The position numbers and the translations under genes are program-made. From Cellulomonas aerilata (GTDB taxonomy: Bacteria > Actinomycetota > Actinomycetes > Actinomycetales > Cellulomonadaceae), in NCBI RefSeq assembly GCF_007991755.1, contig NZ_BJYY01000019.1:99186-163185 (forward strand): 64,000 bases of DNA. The letters run 5' to 3'. Each line of letters opens with the position of its first letter. Position 1 is the first letter of the stretch. The notes under the pieces are model-generated. The model ran no database searches. It was not told where the DNA came from and worked only from the letters and a program-made list of their open reading frames with translations. Positions 9,605-17,845 of the stretch are shown here, one piece after another.

Positions 9605-11208
9605 CCGCCGGCAGCGCGCCGGCCCCCGACGTCCGGGCCGACGTGACCGTCGGACCGGACGAGGAGCTCGCGCCCGTCCAGGTGCCCTGGGGTGCGACGT
9701 GGCCGGCGCTGGAGGACTTCCGTGGCCTGGCAGTGAGCCGCCGGGTCGTCCCCGTGGTCCGCCGCCTGCTCGCCGACGACGTCACGCCGGTGGGCCTGTA
9801 CCGCACGCTGGCCGGCGGACGACCGGGCACGTTCGTCCTGGAGTCCGCGGAGAGCGACGGCTCCTGGTCGCGCCACTCGTTCGTCGGCGTGCGCTCGCGG
9901 GCCACGCTGACCGTCGCCGACGGCGCCGCGGTCTGGACCGGTGACGTCCCGTCGGGCGTGCCGACCGAGGGGGCGCCGCTGGACGTGCTGCAGCGGACCC
10001 TGGAGGTGCTCCGCACGCCGGCGGTGCCCGGGCTCCCGCCGCTGACCGGCGGGCTCGTCGGCGCGCTCGGCTGGGACATCGTGCGGCACTGGGAGCCGAC
10101 GCTCCCGGCGAAGGCGCCGCGCGAGCTGGACGTCCCCGAGATGACGCTGTGCCTGGCCACCGACCTCGCGGTCGTCGACCACGTCGACGGGTCGGTCTGG
10201 CTGATCGCCAACGCGATCAACTTCGACGACACCGACGAGCGCGTGGACGAGGCCCACGCGGACGCGGTGGCGCGGCTCGACGCGATGCAGGCAGCCCTGG
10301 GCCGCCCGACGCCCCGGGAGACCGCCGTGCTCGTGCCGGGCCCGGAGCCGGCGCTGGAGTTCCGCTCCACGCGCGAGGAGTTCGAGGCGGCGGTGCGGGC
10401 CGGCAAGGAGGCCATCCGGGACGGCGAGGTGTTCCAGGTGGTGCTGTCCCAGCGCCTGGACCTGGACTGCCCGGCGGACCCGCTGGACGTGTACCGCGTG
10501 CTGCGGACGATCAACCCCAGCCCGTACATGTACCTGTTCCAGCTGCAGGACGCCGCGGGTCAGGACTTCGCCGTCGTGGGGTCCAGCCCCGAGACGCTGG
10601 TCAAGGTGACGTCCGGGCGCGTGGTCACGTTCCCGATCGCGGGGTCCCGGCCGCGCGGCGCCACGCCGGAGGAGGACGTCACGCTGGGGGAGGAGCTGCT
10701 GGCCGACCCCAAGGAGCGGGCCGAGCACATCATGCTCGTGGACCTGTCCCGCAACGACCTGGTCAAGGTCTGCGAGCCGACCAGCGTCGAGGTCGTCGAG
10801 CTCATGGCGGTCAAGCGGTTCAGCCACATCATGCACATCTGCTCGACGGTCGTCGGCACGCTGCGACCCGGCGCCACCGCGCTCGGCGCCCTGGCGGCGA
10901 CGTTCCCGGCGGGGACCCTGTCCGGTGCGCCGAAGCCGCGCGCGATGGCGCTGATCGACGAGCTCGAGCCGGCCCGGCGCGGCATCTACGGCGGCACCGC
11001 CGGGTACTTCGACTTCGCAGGGAACATGGACATGGCGATCGCCATCCGCACCGCGCTCATCGCCGGCGGACGCGCGAGCGTCCAGGCAGGCGGCGGCATC
11101 GTCGCGGACTCGGTCCCGGCGCTGGAGTACGAGGAGTCCCGCAACAAGGCGGCCGCCGCCGTGCGTGCGGTGCAGATCGCGTCCCGCCTGCGGGCGGTGG
11201 CGCCGTGA
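9601..11208 (+). CDS. trpE: Anthranilate synthase component I
   Basis: Converts chorismate to anthranilate, with ammonia delivered by a TrpG subunit that is not in this window. It has 535 residues. The N-terminal regulatory part has the feedback-site-like [19 protein letters not shown], related to the LLES motif that binds tryptophan in the family. The chorismate-binding C-terminal half carries [24 protein letters not shown] and [15 protein letters not shown]. The ATG overlaps the hisI stop and the TGA overlaps the next gene's GTG, so this is one tightly coupled unit. No leader peptide with tandem Trp codons was seen upstream, so regulation is more likely through feedback inhibition or an unseen promoter element. 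Confidence 0.95.
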   Translation: MTAGSAPAPDVRADVTVGPDEELAPVQVPWGATWPALEDFRGLAVSRRVVPVVRRLLADDVTPVGLYRTLAGGRPGTFVLESAESDGSWSRHSFVGVRSRATLTVADGAAVWTGDVPSGVPTEGAPLDVLQRTLEVLRTPAVPGLPPLTGGLVGALGWDIVRHWEPTLPAKAPRELDVPEMTLCLATDLAVVDHVDGSVWLIANAINFDDTDERVDEAHADAVARLDAMQAALGRPTPRETAVLVPGPEPALEFRSTREEFEAAVRAGKEAIRDGEVFQVVLSQRLDLDCPADPLDVYRVLRTINPSPYMYLFQLQDAAGQDFAVVGSSPETLVKVTSGRVVTFPIAGSRPRGATPEEDVTLGEELLADPKERAEHIMLVDLSRNDLVKVCEPTSVEVVELMAVKRFSHIMHICSTVVGTLRPGATALGALAATFPAGTLSGAPKPRAMALIDELEPARRGIYGGTAGYFDFAGNMDMAIAIRTALIAGGRASVQAGGGIVADSVPALEYEESRNKAAAAVRAVQIASRLRAVAP

Positions 11209-11882
11209 GCGGGGCGACGTCGGCGGGGCGGACGCACCACGGCCCCCACCGCGACGGCCCCCACGGCGACGGCCACCGCAACGGCGACGGCGACGGCCTG
11301 CCGGACGACCGGGGTGCCGAGCCGGCCCGCACCGGACGCCGACGGGCGATCCTCACCGTGCTCGCGCTGGCCCTGGTGACGCTGCTGAGCTCCGTGCCGG
11401 TGTGGCTGCGCACCGCCGGAACGACCGCCCTGCAGGGCGACGTGCCCGTCACCGTGACGGGGACCCAGGCGGCGCCCGGCATCCCCGCAGCCGCGCTCGT
11501 GCTCCTGTCGGCCGGCATCGCGATCGGCCTGGTCGGCCGCGCCGGCCGGTGGGTGCTGGTCGGTGCGGTGGCCCTCAGCGGCGTGCTCGCGACCGTGTCC
11601 GCCGTCCTGGTCGCCGCCGGACCGGACGACGTGGCCCGGACGGCCGTCGCCGCCGCGACCGGCGTCGACACGCTCGCCGAGCCGGTCGCGCTCTCGCCGT
11701 GGCCGTACGTCGCCGCCGTCGTCGGCCTCGTCGTGCTCGCGGCGGCCGGGTGGCTGGCGTCGACGTCGGGCACCTGGGCGCGTCCCTCCGCGCGCCACGA
11801 CGTCGCGGCCGGCCCCGCGGCCGTGCCGGACGACGACCAGGCCGCGTGGGACGCGCTGAGCCGGGGGCAGGACCCGAGCTGA
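11205..11882 (+). CDS. Trp operon-associated membrane protein (TIGR02234 type)
   Basis: A 225-residue integral membrane protein matching the family found beside trp genes in actinobacteria. The GTG start overlaps the trpE stop. The first 45 residues are hydrophilic and rich in His, Gly and Asp (HHGPHRDGPHGDGHRNGDGD), then about four hydrophobic segments follow (near residues 48-66, 88-110, 115-135 and 165-185). The acidic tail is cytoplasmic or exposed. Function is not established in the family; the conserved position next to trpE suggests a role in tryptophan metabolism or transport. The His/Asp-rich start is unusual in composition and could bind metal, but may simply be disordered. Confidence 0.78.
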   Translation: MSGATSAGRTHHGPHRDGPHGDGHRNGDGDGLPDDRGAEPARTGRRRAILTVLALALVTLLSSVPVWLRTAGTTALQGDVPVTVTGTQAAPGIPAAALVLLSAGIAIGLVGRAGRWVLVGAVALSGVLATVSAVLVAAGPDDVARTAVAAATGVDTLAEPVALSPWPYVAAVVGLVVLAAAGWLASTSGTWARPSARHDVAAGPAAVPDDDQAAWDALSRGQDPS

Positions 11883-11977
11883 CGCCCTCACCGGCCGCCG
11901 GCCGAGCGTGCGCCCTGCGCCTCGCACCGGCCGTGCCGCGCGGCGCGGCCCCGGGGGTCGGCGCAGGTCCGGGGCGA

Positions 11978-11983
11978 TAGGCT
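11978..11983 (+). promoter_or_regulatory. -10 element before HGxxPAAW-like gene
   Basis: TAGGCT matches the actinobacterial TANNNT -10 pattern. It would start a transcript near 11990, with a leader of about 28 bases containing the GATGAAAGG ribosome-binding site of the next gene. No convincing -35 is seen. Confidence 0.4.
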
Positions 11984-12018
11984 CGGACGCAGGTACCGCA
12001 GATGAAAGGCACACGCGC

Positions 12019-12315
12019 ATGGCCGACTACGCCACCACCCGGTCCGAGACCGCCTACCTCCCGCCCAAGGCGCCGCCCACGAACCACGGGCACACCACGG
12101 CCGCCTGGACGACCACGGTCCTGGTCATCATCGGCTTCCTGGTCGCCGCCGCCGGCATGGTCACCACGATCGACTGGCTGTTCTGGACCGGCGTGGGCGT
12201 CACCGTCGGAGGCGTCCTGCTCGGCAAGATCCTGCAGGTCATGGGCCACGGCCAGGGCGGCGACAAGACGCTCGCGAAGCAGCAGCGCGCAGCCGCGGCC
12301 GGCCGCTCCCACTGA
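12019..12315 (+). CDS. HGxxPAAW-like small membrane protein
   Basis: A 98-residue protein with the layout of the HGxxPAAW family: a short soluble start, the motif HGHTTAAW (Thr replaces the usual Pro), two transmembrane helices (about residues 37-57 and 60-78), and a polar tail with a Gly-His stretch. ATG 12019 is chosen because an AAAGG box lies 9 bases upstream and a longer N-terminus would be arginine- and glycine-rich without family similarity. The family usually sits near trp genes in actinobacteria, as here between trpE and trpC. Function is unknown; it is probably a small cytoplasmic-membrane protein. Confidence 0.75.
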   Translation: MADYATTRSETAYLPPKAPPTNHGHTTAAWTTTVLVIIGFLVAAAGMVTTIDWLFWTGVGVTVGGVLLGKILQVMGHGQGGDKTLAKQQRAAAAGRSH

Positions 12316-12498
12316 CCGCCCGCGACACCCGGCGCGTGGCGCCCCGTCGCCCGGCGCCGCCCCGTCGACCTGCGCGGGTCGCACCGGCCCGGTGCCACCG
12401 CGTGACGGCGCCCGCCGACCCCCGCCGGACCCCGGCGCACGACCGCTGCGATCTGCCTGACCACCGCTCCACCCCGACCCCCACACCACGGAGGCCTG

Positions 12499-13083
12499 AT
12501 GTCGTCCTCGATGAACCCGCCCGACCCGTACGGCACGGGCGACCAGTCGGGGTCGACCCCGTCCGGTGACGCGTCGGGAGGGTCGACGCCGGGGTACGGC
12601 TCCCAGCCCTACGGCTCGACGCCGCCGGCCTACGGGTCCACCCCGCCCGCCTACGGGTCCACCCCGCCGGCGTACGGGTCGGACGACCAGGGCCAGTTCG
12701 GCTCGCAGGGGTCCTACGGCTCCCAGCCCGCCTACGGGACGCAGTACTCCGGGGGCTACGGGGCGCCGTCCGCGTACGGGCAGGCCGGGTACTACCCCAA
12801 GAACAGCCTCGCGGTGTGGTCGCTCGTGCTCGGGATCGTCTCGTTCGTCCTGTCCTGCGGTCTGTTCACCGGCATCCCGGCCATCATCGTCGGGCACCGG
12901 GCCCGCACGGCGGTGGCCGAGGGGCAGGCCAACAACGGCGGCATGGCGACCGCCGGGATCGTCCTGGGCTGGATCGCGACGATCCTCAGCCTGCTCGGCG
13001 TGATCCTCGTGATCATCCTCATCGCCACCGGCGCGTTCGCCGAGTTCGCCGCGAACAGCACGTCCACCAACCAGACGTTCTGA
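12499..13083 (+). CDS. DUF4190 membrane protein with Tyr-Gly-Ser-Thr-Pro repeats
   Basis: A 194-residue protein. The first 95 residues are low complexity, rich in Gly, Ser, Pro and Tyr, with the heptad YGSTPPA repeated in tandem (about residues 37-57). The C-terminal part has two hydrophobic segments (about 104-130 and 145-175) around the conserved GHRARTAVAEGQANNGGMA and TAGIVLGWI, the DUF4190 pattern. ATG 12499 follows a CGGAGG ribosome-binding site. Such proteins are common membrane proteins of unknown function; the disordered start faces either the cytoplasm or the wall. The stop is followed within 25 bases by a very strong palindrome. Confidence 0.8.
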   Translation: MSSSMNPPDPYGTGDQSGSTPSGDASGGSTPGYGSQPYGSTPPAYGSTPPAYGSTPPAYGSDDQGQFGSQGSYGSQPAYGTQYSGGYGAPSAYGQAGYYPKNSLAVWSLVLGIVSFVLSCGLFTGIPAIIVGHRARTAVAEGQANNGGMATAGIVLGWIATILSLLGVILVIILIATGAFAEFAANSTSTNQTF

Positions 13084-13086
13084 CCC

Positions 13087-13593
13087 GTGCACGCCAGGCA
13101 CGACCCGGACGGCCCGGTCCCCCGCGGGGGACCGGGCCGTCCGGCCGTCCGGACGCGGGCCGGTGCCGGGGACGTCCGGCTGCCGGTCGCCGTCGGCCTG
13201 GCCGCCCTGGGCGGGGTGGTGGCCCTCGGGCTCTCCGACCCGTACCGGCCCGGCCGGCACCTCGTCTGCCCGCTGCTGGTCCTCACCGGGCTGCTGTGCC
13301 CCGCGTGCGGCTCCCAGCGCGCGGTGCACAGCCTGGCCCACGGGGAGCTCGCCGCCGCGTGGGACATGAACCCCCTGCTCGTGGTGCTCGCGCCGGTGGT
13401 GCTGGTGGCGTGGGCGCGGTGGCTGCTGCGGCGCGTGGCGCCGGACCGGCGTGGCGCGCCGCGCGTCGGCAGCGGACCGGCCCGGGTGCGGGCGCTGGCC
13501 TCCGCCGGGTCGCCGTGGGCCCTGCTCGTCGTCGTCCTGGCGTTCGGGGTGCTGCGCAACGTCCCGGCGCTCGCGCCCGCGCTCGGGCCGTGA
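13087..13593 (+). CDS. DUF2752 membrane protein
   Basis: A 168-residue membrane protein with the DUF2752 core [20 protein letters not shown] followed by [19 protein letters not shown]. The CPxCGxxRA cysteines and the downstream Asn are the family hallmark. About three transmembrane segments are seen (near 35-52, 95-118 and 140-160). The GTG at 13087 lies only 3 bases after the previous stop and has no good ribosome-binding site. It also places a 40-base perfect palindrome (13105-13144) inside codons 7-20. No in-frame start codon follows until 13215, inside the first hydrophobic segment, so 13087 is kept. Function unknown. Confidence 0.72.
   Translation: MHARHDPDGPVPRGGPGRPAVRTRAGAGDVRLPVAVGLAALGGVVALGLSDPYRPGRHLVCPLLVLTGLLCPACGSQRAVHSLAHGELAAAWDMNPLLVVLAPVVLVAWARWLLRRVAPDRRGAPRVGSGPARVRALASAGSPWALLVVVLAFGVLRNVPALAPALGP
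13105..13144. terminator. 40-base perfect palindrome, likely strong hairpin
   Basis: Bases 13105-13124 are exactly complementary to 13125-13144 (a CCGGACGGCCCGGTCCCCCG half-site and its mirror). It begins 22 bases after the DUF4190 stop, a typical terminator position, but also lies within the first codons of the DUF2752 gene. It could reduce read-through into, or translation of, that gene. Confidence 0.5.
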
Positions 13594-13653
13594 CGCGGTC
13601 CGACGTGCGCCTGACCAGGGACGACGCCTCGGCCGGACCGTGCCGGGGCCGCT

Positions 13654-13733
13654 GGGCGGGGTCCCGGGCGGCCGCCGGGCGGGGTCCCGGGTGCTGGGCC
13701 GTGGTCGGTGTCACACCCGGACGGCTTTACGAT
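13654..13733 (+). promoter_or_regulatory. Candidate trpC promoter region with a 15-bp direct repeat
   Basis: The 217-base gap before trpC holds two exact copies of GGGCGGGGTCCCGGG (13654-13668 and 13677-13691, 23 bases apart), then TACGAT (13728-13733), a reasonable -10. The base 17-bp upstream (TCGGTG) is a weak -35. The leader would be about 70 bases with an AGGGAGG ribosome-binding site before trpC. The repeated element may be a regulator site, but no known motif was recognised. Confidence 0.3.
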
Positions 13734-13810
13734 GTTGTCCAGCCTGCGGCGGTCCCCACGAAGCTGCACGGGAGTCGGTGGGCGGTTCGCTCCAGGGAGG
13801 TGTGGTCACG

Positions 13811-14623
13811 ATGACGGTGCTCGACGAGATCGTTGCGGGAGTCCGGGAGGACCTGGCGGTCCGCGAGGCGGCAACCCCTCTGGACCTGGTGAAGGAGCGC
13901 GCCGCGCGCGTCCCCGGCGCCAAGGAGTGCGTGAGCCGGCTGCGCGACGACGAGGCGGTCGCGGTCATCGCCGAGGTCAAGCGCTCCAGCCCCAGCCGCG
14001 GACCGCTGGCCACCATCACTGACCCCGCCGCGCTCGCCGCGGAGTACGAGAAGGGCGGCGCGCACTGCATCTCGGTGCTCACCGAGCAGCGCCGCTTCAA
14101 CGGCTCCCTGGCGGACCTGGACGCCGTCCGCGGGGCGGTCGACATCCCGATCCTGCGCAAGGACTTCGTCGTCAGCCCGTACCAGATCTGGGAGGCGCGG
14201 GCGCACGGCGCCGACGTCGTCCTGCTCATCGTGGCGGCGCTGGAGCAGACCGTGCTGACCTCGTTCGTCGAGCGCGTGCACTCCCTGGGCATGACCGCGC
14301 TCGTCGAGGTGCACGACACCGAGGAGGTCGCCCGCGCGGCCGACGCCGGCGCGCGGGTCATCGGCGTCAACGCCCGCGACCTCAAGACGCTCGAGGTCGA
14401 CCGGGACACGTTCGCCCGCGTGGCGCCGTCCATCCCCGCCGGCATCGTCAAGATCGCCGAGTCCGGGGTCCGCGGGCCGCACGACGTCATGGACTTCGCC
14501 CGCGCCGGCGCGGACGCCGTCCTGGTCGGCGAGGCCCTCGTGACCGACGACGCCCCGCGCCAGTCGGTCGCCGACCTCGTGGCTGCGGGGGCGCACCCGT
14601 CCCTGCGTGCGGTGCGCCGCTGA
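13811..14623 (+). CDS. trpC: Indole-3-glycerol phosphate synthase
   Basis: Closes the indole ring in tryptophan synthesis. It is a 270-residue TIM barrel, monofunctional and not fused to TrpF. Catalytic motifs are visible: [57 protein letters not shown] and IAESGV. ATG 13811 is chosen over the in-frame GTG three codons earlier because AGGGAGG ends 10 bases before it. It opens the trpC-trpB-trpA-lgt cluster, with 66 bases to trpB. No trpF gene is present in the window; a PriA-type HisA enzyme elsewhere often supplies that activity in actinobacteria. Confidence 0.96.
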   Translation: MTVLDEIVAGVREDLAVREAATPLDLVKERAARVPGAKECVSRLRDDEAVAVIAEVKRSSPSRGPLATITDPAALAAEYEKGGAHCISVLTEQRRFNGSLADLDAVRGAVDIPILRKDFVVSPYQIWEARAHGADVVLLIVAALEQTVLTSFVERVHSLGMTALVEVHDTEEVARAADAGARVIGVNARDLKTLEVDRDTFARVAPSIPAGIVKIAESGVRGPHDVMDFARAGADAVLVGEALVTDDAPRQSVADLVAAGAHPSLRAVRR

Positions 14624-14689
14624 CGCCGACACCGATGGCACGGCGCCGGACGCACACCCACGACTGATCCCATCAGAAGGAGACCACCG

Positions 14690-15955
14690 GTGGACCACCC
14701 CGACCGGTCGATCGCAGACTCGCTCGCCACGCTCGAGGGCCCGTACTTCGGGGACTTCGGCGGCCGCTTCGTGCCCGAGGCGCTCATCGCGGCCCTGGAC
14801 GAGCTGGACACCGAGTACCAGAAGGCCAAGGTCGACCCCGGCTTCACCGGCGAGCTCGCCCGCCTGCACCGGACGTACACCGGCCGGCCGAGCATCATCA
14901 CCGAGGTGCCGCGGTTCGCGAAGCACGCGGGCGGTGCCCGGGTCATCCTCAAGCGCGAGGACCTGAACCACACCGGGTCGCACAAGATCAACAACGTGCT
15001 GGGCCAGGCGCTGCTCACCAAGCGCATCGGCAAGACGCGCGTCATCGCCGAGACGGGCGCCGGGCAGCACGGCGTCGCCACGGCGACCGCCGCCGCGCTT
15101 TTCGACCTGGACTGCGTGATCTACATGGGCGAGGAGGACACCCGCCGGCAGGCGCTCAACGTCGCCCGCATGCGTCTGCTCGGCGCCGAGGTCATCCCGG
15201 TGACCACGGGTTCGCGCACGCTCAAGGACGCGATCAACGAGGCGCTGCGCGACTGGGTGACCAACGTCGAGACGACGAACTACGTCTTCGGCACGGTCGC
15301 CGGCCCGCACCCGTTCCCGGCCATGGTCCGGGACCTGCAGCGGATCATCGGCGAGGAGGCGCGCGCCCAGGTGCTGGACCTCGTGGGGCGGCTGCCCGAC
15401 GCCGTCGCGGCGTGCGTCGGCGGCGGGTCGAACGCGATCGGCATCTTCCACGCGTTCCTCGACGACGCGTCCGTGCGGCTGATCGGCCTGGAGGCCGGCG
15501 GCGACGGCGTGGAGACCGGGCGGCACGCCGCCACGATCACCGCCGGCGCCCCGGGCGTCCTGCACGGCGCCCGCTCGTTCCTCCTGCAGGACGAGGACGG
15601 CCAGACGATCGAGAGCCACTCCATCTCCGCGGGGCTCGACTACCCCGGCGTCGGGCCCGAGCACTCGTGGCTGGCGAGCATCCACCGCGCGGAGTACCGG
15701 CCGATCACCGACGCCCAGGCGATGGACGCGTTCAAGGTGATGTGCCGGACGGAGGGGATCATCCCCGCCATCGAGTCCTCCCACGCGCTGGCCGGCGCCA
15801 TGCAGCTCGGCCGGGAGCTCGGCCCGGACGCGGTGATCCTGGTGAACCTGTCCGGGCGCGGCGACAAGGACGTGGAGACCGCGGCGCGCTGGTTCGGCAT
15901 GCTGGACGACGACCCGGCGGCCAACGTCGCCGAGATCCCGGGGGAGGAGAAGTGA
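14690..15955 (+). CDS. trpB: Tryptophan synthase beta chain
   Basis: PLP enzyme that joins indole and serine to make tryptophan. It has 421 residues, the normal length. The PLP lysine lies in [16 protein letters not shown], the phosphate loop is VGGGSNAIG, and the C-terminus has NLSGRGDKD. The N-terminal [14 protein letters not shown] is diagnostic of TrpB type 1, which works with TrpA. The GTG start at 14690 follows AGAAGGAGA. The stop overlaps the trpA GTG by four bases, consistent with forming the alpha2-beta2 complex in equal amounts. Confidence 0.97.
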   Translation: MDHPDRSIADSLATLEGPYFGDFGGRFVPEALIAALDELDTEYQKAKVDPGFTGELARLHRTYTGRPSIITEVPRFAKHAGGARVILKREDLNHTGSHKINNVLGQALLTKRIGKTRVIAETGAGQHGVATATAAALFDLDCVIYMGEEDTRRQALNVARMRLLGAEVIPVTTGSRTLKDAINEALRDWVTNVETTNYVFGTVAGPHPFPAMVRDLQRIIGEEARAQVLDLVGRLPDAVAACVGGGSNAIGIFHAFLDDASVRLIGLEAGGDGVETGRHAATITAGAPGVLHGARSFLLQDEDGQTIESHSISAGLDYPGVGPEHSWLASIHRAEYRPITDAQAMDAFKVMCRTEGIIPAIESSHALAGAMQLGRELGPDAVILVNLSGRGDKDVETAARWFGMLDDDPAANVAEIPGEEK

Positions 15956-16779
15956 GCGCCCCCTCGCGGAACCGGTCCGGGGAGCGCCTCGACGCCCTGC
16001 GCGCCGAGGGTCGCGCGGCGCTGATCGGCTACCTCCCGGTCGGGTTCCCGGACGTCGCGGGCTCCGTCGCCGCGGCCGTCGCCATGGTCGAGGCCGGCGT
16101 CGACGTCATCGAGCTGGGCATCGCGTACTCCGACCCCGTCATGGACGGCCCCGTCATCCAGGACGCCGTAGAGCGCGCCCTGGCGGGCGGCGTGCGGGTC
16201 CGCGACGTGTTCGGCGCGGTCGAGGGCATCGCCGCGACCGGTGCGCCGGTGCTGGTCATGAGCTACTTCAACCCGATCCTGCGCTACGGCGTCGACCGCT
16301 TCGCGCGCGACCTCGCCGCGGCCGGCGGCGCCGGGATCATCACCCCCGACCTCATCCCGGACGAGGCGGGCGAGTGGATCGCCGCGTCCGACGCGCACGA
16401 CCTGGACCGGGTGTTCCTGGTCGCGCCGTCCTCCACCCCCGAGCGCCTCACGTCCACCGCGGCCGCCTCGCGCGGCTTCGTCTACGCCGCCTCGACCATG
16501 GGGGTCACCGGGGAGCGGACGTCCCTGGGGGACCGGGCCGCCGACCTCGTCGCGGACACCCGCGCGGCCGGCGCCGAGCGGGTCTGCGTCGGTCTCGGGG
16601 TGTCCACCGGGCAGCAGGCCGAGCAGGTCGCCGCCTACGCGGACGGCGTCATCGTCGGCTCCGCCTTCGTCGGCCCGCTCGTGCGCGCGTCAGGCCCCGC
16701 GCAGGGGCTGGAGGCGGTGGCCGCGGTCGCGGCCGACCTGTCGGCCGGCGTGCGCCGCGCCGTCCGCGTCCCCCGTTGA
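15952..16779 (+). CDS. trpA: Tryptophan synthase alpha chain
   Basis: Cleaves indole-3-glycerol phosphate and passes indole through a tunnel to TrpB. It has 275 residues. The catalytic Glu is in [11 protein letters not shown] and the catalytic Asp in the same motif. [26 protein letters not shown] and [12 protein letters not shown] are typical phosphate- and substrate-binding segments. The family usually reads GIPYSDP, so Ala in place of Pro is a small variation. The GTG start overlaps the trpB stop and the TGA overlaps the lgt start. Confidence 0.96.
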   Translation: MSAPSRNRSGERLDALRAEGRAALIGYLPVGFPDVAGSVAAAVAMVEAGVDVIELGIAYSDPVMDGPVIQDAVERALAGGVRVRDVFGAVEGIAATGAPVLVMSYFNPILRYGVDRFARDLAAAGGAGIITPDLIPDEAGEWIAASDAHDLDRVFLVAPSSTPERLTSTAAASRGFVYAASTMGVTGERTSLGDRAADLVADTRAAGAERVCVGLGVSTGQQAEQVAAYADGVIVGSAFVGPLVRASGPAQGLEAVAAVAADLSAGVRRAVRVPR

Positions 16780-17693
16780 GGCTCGCGGTCCCGGGGACGG
16801 GCCTGCTGCCCGCGGCGATCCCGAGCCCGCCGGAGTCGGTCTGGCACCTGGGCCCGTTCCCGGTGCGCGCGTACGCGCTGGCGATCCTCGCCGGCATCGC
16901 GGCCGCCCTGTGGCTGACGACCAGGCGCTGGGTCGCCCGCGGGGGCGGTGACGACACCGTCCTGGAGATCGCCTTCTGGGCCGTGCCGTTCGGCATCGTC
17001 GGCGGGCGGGTCTACCACGTGCTCAGCTCGCCGGACGCGTACTTCGGGCCGGGCGGCGACCCCGTGCGGGCCCTGTACGTGTGGGAGGGCGGCCTGGGGA
17101 TCTGGGGCGCGATCGCCCTCGGCGCGGTCGGTGCCTGGATCGGCTGCCGGCGCCAGGGCGTGCGGCTCGCCCCGTTCGCGGACGCGCTCGCGCCTGGTCT
17201 GCTCGTCGCCCAGGCGATCGGCCGGCTGGGCAACTGGTTCAACCAGGAGCTCTTCGGGGGGCCGACGACGCTGCCCTGGGGGCTGGAGATCGACCCCACC
17301 GGCGTGACGTTCCCCACGGGGTACGACGCCGGGACGCTGTTCCACCCGACGTTCCTGTACGAGCTGCTGTGGAACCTCGCCGGCGCGGTGCTGATCGTCC
17401 GGCTCGACCGCCGCCTCCGGCTGGGCCACGGGCGGGTGTTCTGGCTGTACGTCCTGACCTACACGGTGGGCCGGCTCTGGATCGAGTGGCTGCGGATCGA
17501 CCCCGCGGAGCAGGTCCTCGGGCTGCGGCTGAACGTCTGGACGTCCCTCATCGTGGGGCTGGTCGCGCTGATATTCTTCCTGGTGCTCGGCCGCCGTCAT
17601 CCGGGGCGCGAGACGACTCTCGACCTGGACCGACCCCGATCTCGGGGGCCGGCCCGGGACGACCACCAGCAGGCCGCGGAGCCCACCACCTGA
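16776..17693 (+). CDS. lgt: Prolipoprotein diacylglyceryl transferase
   Basis: Membrane enzyme that adds diacylglycerol to the lipobox cysteine of prelipoproteins, such as the lipoproteins encoded elsewhere in this window. It has 305 residues with about seven transmembrane helices. The Lgt signature [16 protein letters not shown] is present, as are [17 protein letters not shown] and a C-terminal [14 protein letters not shown]. The best start is TTG 16776, which overlaps the trpA stop (TTGA). No in-frame ATG or GTG occurs before the first helix, so this rare start codon is likely real. The trpA-lgt adjacency is common in actinobacteria. Confidence 0.93.
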   Translation: MRLAVPGTGLLPAAIPSPPESVWHLGPFPVRAYALAILAGIAAALWLTTRRWVARGGGDDTVLEIAFWAVPFGIVGGRVYHVLSSPDAYFGPGGDPVRALYVWEGGLGIWGAIALGAVGAWIGCRRQGVRLAPFADALAPGLLVAQAIGRLGNWFNQELFGGPTTLPWGLEIDPTGVTFPTGYDAGTLFHPTFLYELLWNLAGAVLIVRLDRRLRLGHGRVFWLYVLTYTVGRLWIEWLRIDPAEQVLGLRLNVWTSLIVGLVALIFFLVLGRRHPGRETTLDLDRPRSRGPARDDHQQAAEPTT

Positions 17694-17746
17694 CGGGTGC
17701 ACGCGAGCCGGCTGAGACGACGTGCGGGGAGCCTGTTCCCGGCATG

Positions 17747-17752
17747 TATCGT
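17747..17752 (+). promoter_or_regulatory. Candidate -10 element for gltBD
   Basis: TATCGT lies about 94 bases before the gltB ATG in the 152-base gap after lgt. It is the best -10-like hexamer there; the -35 region is weak. The leader contains runs of C (TTTCCCCCAGTTCCCCC), which are unusual but not a recognised element. Confidence 0.3.
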
Positions 17753-17845
17753 CGCCACACGCCCGGGCCGACGACGTCCCGCCGTTTCCCCCAGTTCCCC
17801 CACCCGCCCCCGTGGCAATCGGGACTCCCTGTGAGGACGGTTTCT

